Shown: positions 58,694 through 64,000 of the stretch, piece by piece
Numbering within the stretch: the first letter of the stretch is position 1
How the letters are laid out: each line of letters starts with the position of its first letter
From: Impatiens glandulifera
Lineage: Eukaryota > Streptophyta > Magnoliopsida > Ericales > Balsaminaceae
Direction: 5' to 3'
Assembly: GCF_907164915.1 (NCBI RefSeq)
Contig: NC_061862.1
Span: 31,025,628-31,089,627 of the forward strand
Length of the DNA: 64,000 bases
Program-made: the position numbers and the translations under genes
Notes under the pieces: generated by a model
The model's input: only the letters and a program-made list of their open reading frames with translations
What the model was told of the DNA's origin: nothing
The model's database searches: none

Positions 58694-59834
58694 CAATCAA
58701 CAAAATCACAATTTTGAAACCAAATACATATATTAGCATTTAACCACACAAGCAAAAAAAAGAAGTTTCTAAATCATAAACCAAACATTACAGCCAAGAA
58801 CACATCAAATGAAAATTTACGAACAAACTAGAACATGACCTTTGTTTCATCCTATTTCACCAAATAAACAAAACTTTCAAGTTTCCTGGATCCTAAACCA
58901 GACATTAAACAACCAAGAAAACAACAAATGAAAATTTACTAACAAACTAGAACATGACTTGTGTTTCATTCTATTTCACCATACAAACAAAAACACATTT
59001 TGCCCAAACCAGTCTGAACAGATAACAAACACAAAATACAGAAATCCCGACTTTCAATACAAATTAAAACAAGACATGTTTCAAAACTGTAAGACTTCAA
59101 TTTCGTTTCTAAATGCATTAGGGAATATCTAATGTGTTCAGAAAAACCTAAGTGTATTCCAATTTCAGGAATAAGACCTGTACGACTACAATCTGAAAAC
59201 ACAACTTGAAGTTGAACTTTCCTCTTCCTAATTCTTTCTAGCATTTGTATTCTACGAGAGCTCCAGTCTTGACATGTCCATGAAACTAAATTTGTTTCTT
59301 TTGAATAAATTTGATACTGCCAGCTTATATATACATAATGGAATAAAAAATAACCAAAGCAACATAAATTCATATCAATCCACAATATTCCACTATTTTT
59401 AGTTCTCAAAACTTTAACCTTTATTGAAGCACTGGGTTCATCAAATAACAATCCAATCAACAAAAATAGGTGTAATTCTCAAGTTCTCCCAACTCATTCA
59501 TAAAGTAAATTAAACTTTCAGATATATTTCCATTTAGAAAGAACACAAGTATCTAAGGAAGACAATCGAAAAACAAATAATTAGAAACCAAAAATACACT
59601 GAAACTAGCACCAAACACTTTAACTCCACTAATGAGTCGATAACTGAACCAAAACAATAAAGTTACAAATTTCAAAAAACCTAAAACATCAAAGAATTAA
59701 GCTGCAAATTTCTTTGAAAAGTTATAGATTCTTTACTTATACAAATACATAACTGTAGGAAAACAAATAAAGCGAGAGAGACTTTTGTTTACCCACGAGA
59801 GGGAGAGCTTGAACGGTGAAGCGACTGCGGATTG
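58694..59834 (-). other. Probable 5' region of the CACTA element, part 1
   Basis: AT-rich, with no recognisable coding sequence. The 165-codon ORF at 58966-59463 (-) has no family features. On the minus strand a donor-like context (cgtgg|gtaaac) near 59795 suggests the end of a leader exon. Assigned to the CACTA because it lies between the LINE end and the CACTA terminus. Confidence 0.4.
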
Positions 59835-60972
59835 TGTTAGAAAAATTAAGTAAGTTAATTTTAACCCGACCAAAGAACTTAATCAGTCTCAATTTCCATG
59901 TGCAGGTACAACTTAAGCGCATCAGACCGATTGAAACTCCTGTTTCAAAATCCGGTCAGGATCAAGAAAGACCGGTTGAGCCCTTCTAACCGGATCGGCT
60001 GAAAGCAAAAAATGTCATTATCCGACTGGCTCAAAATATCAAGGATCATAAAGCTAAAACGGAAAACTATGTCAAATGATGAATCTGTGAAGATGACGTA
60101 ATATGATATCTCTTGGAAACATGCAAAAAGAAAGATCCGGATCAGAAATATGCAACTCATCAATGATGACTATTTATCTAAGTTTGCAAGCAACATCAGA
60201 TTCAGGCGGCCGGCCTAATGCATGTCTGCCAAATGTCCAAAATGGCAAGGCGTGCACGCAATATCTCTGAACCGACACGGTTTCCAGCGACCAATCTCCT
60301 AAAGAGAGAAAAAATGACCGTTGTTATCTTTTCACTATAAAAGGAAGTTGAAGCGCAAAAAGACAGAGAACAATAGTGAAAAAGAAATCTTACGTGCGAC
60401 CTTGAATAGTGATTGAAATTCCCAAAATTGTCTTGCATTTTGTGTATTTACAAATCCGTAAAAGTGTATTACAAATACTGTGTGAGTATTGTAAAGTGAA
60501 CGACGAGCAGTAAATAAGACTCGATCATGTTGTGTTGTTGAATATTACTTAGTGAATATCTTTCTCACTGTTTGAGAAGAAGGGGTGACGTAGGAGAGTT
60601 TGCTCCGAACATCCATAAAAATCTGTGTCTTGTGTTCTTCGTCTTTACTTTTCTGACTTACTATCATCAACCGAACCGAAACATCTAAATATCTCAACCG
60701 AACTAATTCATAACTTCTTTAACTAAACCGGTTCTCTCCTTAAACCGAGTCCTTCTAAAAACACCTTTCAAACCTTATCGTGTACGTTGCTTCAGATTGA
60801 AACAGACATTTCCTCCCCTGAACCCGGTTCAGGAGTCTGTGACAATCTGTGTAGTGTTAAGAGAGGTTCTAGTCTTTAATCGGATTAGTTCCAATTTGTG
60901 TTGTGAGTTGTGTTGTAAGTGATTACCGATAATCCGGACCCCGGTCCCCTATCGGCCATCCCGATCCTAACA
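59835..60972 (+). repeat. Solo LTR of a related Copia family, 1138 bp
   Basis: Starts TGTTAGAAAAATTAAGTAAG and ends CGATCCTAACA, with GATTG target duplications at 59830-59834 and 60973-60977. It shares start, tgtgcaggtac, the ggggtgacgtaggag block and the end words with the Copia-1 and Copia-2 LTRs, but is clearly diverged. Confidence 0.92.
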
Positions 60973-60977
60973 GATTG

Positions 60978-62098
60978 GCACTTCAAATCCTGCGATTTTT
61001 GGATTGAATAGACGAGATTGGTGAAGCGCTTCAAATCCTCCTCCAATTGGCAGCGACTGCGGATCTTGAACGGGGGTGGCTGCAGATCTTAAACGGCGAT
61101 TGCTGTGAATCGCGAATCTTGAAAGGGGTAAGCGGAGGAGAAAAAGATAGGATAAAAGAGATAAGCGGGAGAGTAGGGGAGGTTGTCAGCATGTAAATGG
61201 TTTTAATAGGAAATAGCAATTGGTGTGGGAACCAATTGCTAGTATCACTTAAGTAGATAGCGATTGGTCAATGTACCAATCGCTAGTATATAGGTAATTG
61301 CGATTGATCATTGCACCAATCGCTATTATGTTTGAATTATATTTTTATGACCATGTGGTCATGGGTTCGAGTCCCATGGTAAGAGTTAGTTTAAATGTTT
61401 TTTTTACTATTTTCAATAAATGTTTATAAAAATCAATTTTTGTGATGATGTTGAAAAAAATAAATTTAATTAGTAACAATTTTATATGGAATAGACTTTT
61501 GGGTAAATCTTTAACAAAATAAATAGTGCTGAAAAAATCTCATTATAATAATAAGTAATAATTTTGGTTACTCAAATAACAAATTTAAAAGAATATATAT
61601 TTTTAATAATAATTTTAAATGTGGATTAGTAAAAATGATAAAAATACAATAAAAACAAGATAACCCTAAAACTAAACTACAATAATTAACCCAAATTGAT
61701 GAATTTAAATGATATTATCAATGATAAAACAAAATCACGATGATTAACACAAATTAATGGTCTATATGCTATTATTATGAAGGATATCTAATATCTTCCC
61801 AATCAATAGCTAGTTTGGGAAATAATCTATTTTTTACCAAGTTATAGAGATTGGTCTAGTTTCAATCGCTAATATGCTTAAGGAATGACGATTGGTTACT
61901 TATCCAATCGCCACTAATAAAATCATAGCGATTGATTCCTTTTCCAATCTCTACTAATCTTCAAAACTGCGGCAAAAGCAGGCGCCATTTTTTCATGGTT
62001 TTTAATAGGTTTATAGCAATTGGTTTTGTAACCAATCGCCGTTATGTCAAGGTATTAGTCGCTATGTTTGCTCGCTAATTGACATTTTTTTACTAGTG
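60978..62098 (-). mobile_element. 5' terminal region of the CACTA element with subterminal repeats
   Basis: The right end reads, on the minus strand, CACTAGTAAAAAAATGTC, a CACTA terminus ending at 62098. From about 61201 inward there are repeated inverted pairs of AGCGATTGGT and ACCAATCGCT (e.g. 61258-61293, 61304-61325, 61884-61911, 62017-62040), the subterminal motif arrays that CACTA transposases bind. A tRNA-like B box (ggttcgagtcc, 61364-61374) lies between them. Confidence 0.75.
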
Positions 62099-62289
62099 TG
62101 CAGGGGATTTCCCAAAACCTAAACCGATGAGGATGATAGTACAAATAAATCCCTAAAGTAGAATGGGGCGGGGATGATAGTAAAAATAACCTCGAAGTAA
62201 AATGAGGCGAGAATGGTAAACGCATTTCTCACCCTGATCCACTTCATTGCCATCCGTACTCCTTCTCAAGATAAATATGTTTGAGGAAT
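62099..62289. repeat. GC-skewed gatggtaaa-type repeats
   Basis: Short degenerate repeats gaatggggcgggga / gaatgagg / gagaatggtaaa, as seen at the edges of many plant LTR elements. Identity not established. Confidence 0.35.
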
Positions 62290-63300
62290 AATTCTGAATG
62301 CATGGCTTTAAATTGTGGAAATTAGAAGGCTTTTGTGAAAATATCAGTAACTTGCTTCTTTGTAGGTACATGGTCGGGCTTAATTAAATTAGTTAATACT
62401 TGGTTTCTAACTCATGACAATCAATATTAGTTTTATTCTTTTATGGAAAATAAGATTTTTAGATATATGGATGACTGCTTGATTATCACATTTTAATGTA
62501 ATGGGAATATGAACATCAATTTTAAGATCTCTAAATATATATGAAATCTATTATATTTTTACAAAATGTGTAGAAAGACTACAATATTTAGATTCAATAG
62601 ATGATCTGAAAACTACAGTTTGTTTCTTTGTTTTCGAGCAGATTATTGAATCTCCCAAAAAGTGCAGTAACCAATTAAAAACTTCCTGGATTCCGGGCAT
62701 GAAGCCCAATCAAAGTCTGAATAAACATTAATGGAAATATTATTGTTGTAGGGATATTTTTTTTTTTTAAGAATATAGTCAAATTGAGATATTTAACAAG
62801 GTGTATTGCAACATTTAAATGATATATTAAAAGTTTATTCATTAATTGAGATAAAAATTGGACTATATAGTCTATGCCAGGTCTAGTATAATTAAAGTAT
62901 ATTAATCTACCCATCACTATCCTATACTTAGTTTCATTGTTAAATGACTATTTAGATCTTTAATCATGGGAGTGTTTATTGGCTTACACCCCATCAAACA
63001 TGCTTCATCAATCAAATCAATAATGTATTTTTTTTTTAAATTTAAAGTCCAAGAAATATTTTTTCCATTTTTTAGTCTTTATGATGTTTTGAATTGATAA
63101 AATTATTGATTTTTTTAATGTTTTCTAAATTATTTTTAAACAATTATCATGTTCTGATTTTTTATAACCCGTGAGAAACTTGATAGTTCAAAATATTATT
63201 GTCTTGAAACCTGTTTTAAACCATATAGATTTTTATTAATTTATAAATTTAATTATTGTACTTTCTGTCTACATTAATCCTTCAGGCAGTTTCATATAAG
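62290..63300 (-). pseudogene. Copia RT/RNase H remnant of another lineage
   Basis: Minus-strand frames from 63300 down give YMKLPEGL, a degenerate KSIWFKTGFK (from KSIYGLKQA), DEACLMGCKPINTPM, then MGRLIYFNYTRPGIDYIVQFLSQLM, CDNQAVIHISKN and [16 protein letters not shown]. This is the standard order of Copia RT to RNase H. Many stops and deletions. It is not closely related to Copia-1 or -2. Confidence 0.8.
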
Positions 63301-64000
63301 GATATAAGAAAAATTGAAAAAATCAATCCGAGTTCTGACCGATTCATAATTTTCTGTACCAATTCTACCTGGTTCAATTGTCAAATTAGATAATAAAAAC
63401 TCATAGTTTTGAAACCCGACCTGACCACTGGCCGGACCAGCAAACCTAGTGAACCGGTCGTCAAACCGTGTTAGGTTGATGAAAAAATCGAAAATGCAAT
63501 CAACCTAGTTAAACCCGGTTTGACTAGAAATCCGGAAGCCCGGGTTAACCCAACGGGTTTATCATATTTTTTTTATACAAAAATCATTTCTTTTCTTTCT
63601 CACTTATCATTCTCTCTCTCAGTTCCTCTTTCACCATTTTTGGTTCCCATTGGATTTACCTATTTCTAGTTTCATGTGAGTAGATTATCGATTTCTAGTT
63701 CTAGATGAGAATGACAAACTCTTTCATTCACCTCAAGCTCCACCTCTTACCTGAACTAGTTGATTCCGCTTTACTAGACAAAAAAAATGATTTAAGATCA
63801 AATCAAGAGTTCGCAATTACGATTCAATTGATTTGGAGGAGTTCCGTTCAACTCAATATTGGATTTGGGAATATGAGCCTCTAATTTTAACCATAAATGA
63901 AATGGAGACATTTAGAAAAGATTAGCAGAATGTAACATTGAAGTCTCTCACCATAATGGTGACTAATTATTTTTCTTGTATTACTTATTAGTTTATCAAT
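63301..64000. other. Repeat-like, CCGG-containing, no gene
   Basis: 63400-63560 holds gttttgaaacccgacctgac and accggtcgtcaaaccgtg words typical of degenerate plant repeats, perhaps a hAT-type MITE. No inverted termini could be fixed. The remainder shows nothing. Confidence 0.3.

Noticed and set aside
58966..59463. 165-codon minus-strand ORF as a gene
   Set aside because: No domain, no conserved motif and AT-rich composition; it lies in transposon 5' sequence.
61353..61385. tRNA gene suggested by ggttcgagtcc
   Set aside because: Only a B box and a short stem are present; no A box, anticodon arm or acceptor stem could be found.

Overview
The window is nuclear DNA of a flowering plant, most likely a eudicot. 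The evidence is spliced GT-AG genes of plant-only families, telo-box and site II promoter motifs, and nested Copia, LINE, CACTA and MITE elements. I cannot name the species. No gene here is bacterial or organellar.

Left part, 1-18000, is gene-bearing. A PXC3-type leucine-rich-repeat receptor pseudokinase (2955-5703, +) is followed by a two-exon gene for an 80-residue membrane protein (6492-6810, -), whose probable leader intron holds four ~280 bp tandem repeats. Next come the two-exon gene for 40S ribosomal protein S2 (10239-11224, -) and a small membrane-protein gene (16160-16453, +). Between them sit a complete 1.8 kb miniature LTR retrotransposon that has captured a selenium-binding-protein cDNA fragment (11904-13714) and a Harbinger/Tourist-like MITE (14731-15325).

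Right part, 18000-62100, is one large nest. The host of the nest is a decayed CACTA transposon read on the minus strand, whose 5' terminus lies at 62098 and whose transposase pieces lie at 18060-25020. It was invaded by a deleted Copia element (19410-23056) and by a LINE. The LINE was then invaded by a Sirevirus-type Copia element (called Copia-2 here, 42620-56989, target duplication GAGCA). A second Sirevirus-type element (Copia-1, 27172-40365) landed in the left LTR of Copia-2 (target duplication GGAAC). A tandem duplication with a 15509 bp period then copied the LINE and LTR segment, and the second Copia-1 copy shrank to a solo LTR (42681-43938). Another solo LTR (59835-60972, target duplication GATTG) lies in the 5' region of the CACTA. 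The last 2 kb hold a minus-strand Copia remnant.

The most notable content is in Copia-1 and Copia-2. Downstream of gag and pol, both carry the same row of accessory ORFs, called A, B and C/D here. A, B and the N-terminal half of C/D are diverged copies of one protein domain. Each has its own plant-type TATA box and pyrimidine-rich leader. A and B end in a 3' hairpin, and in three of the four cases this has a nearly invariant 12-nt loop while the stem sequence changes with pairing kept. The elements therefore look like retrotransposons carrying small, separately transcribed gene cassettes rather than one envelope-like ORF. Copia-1 gag and pol are open; Copia-2 is broken by stops and frameshifts.
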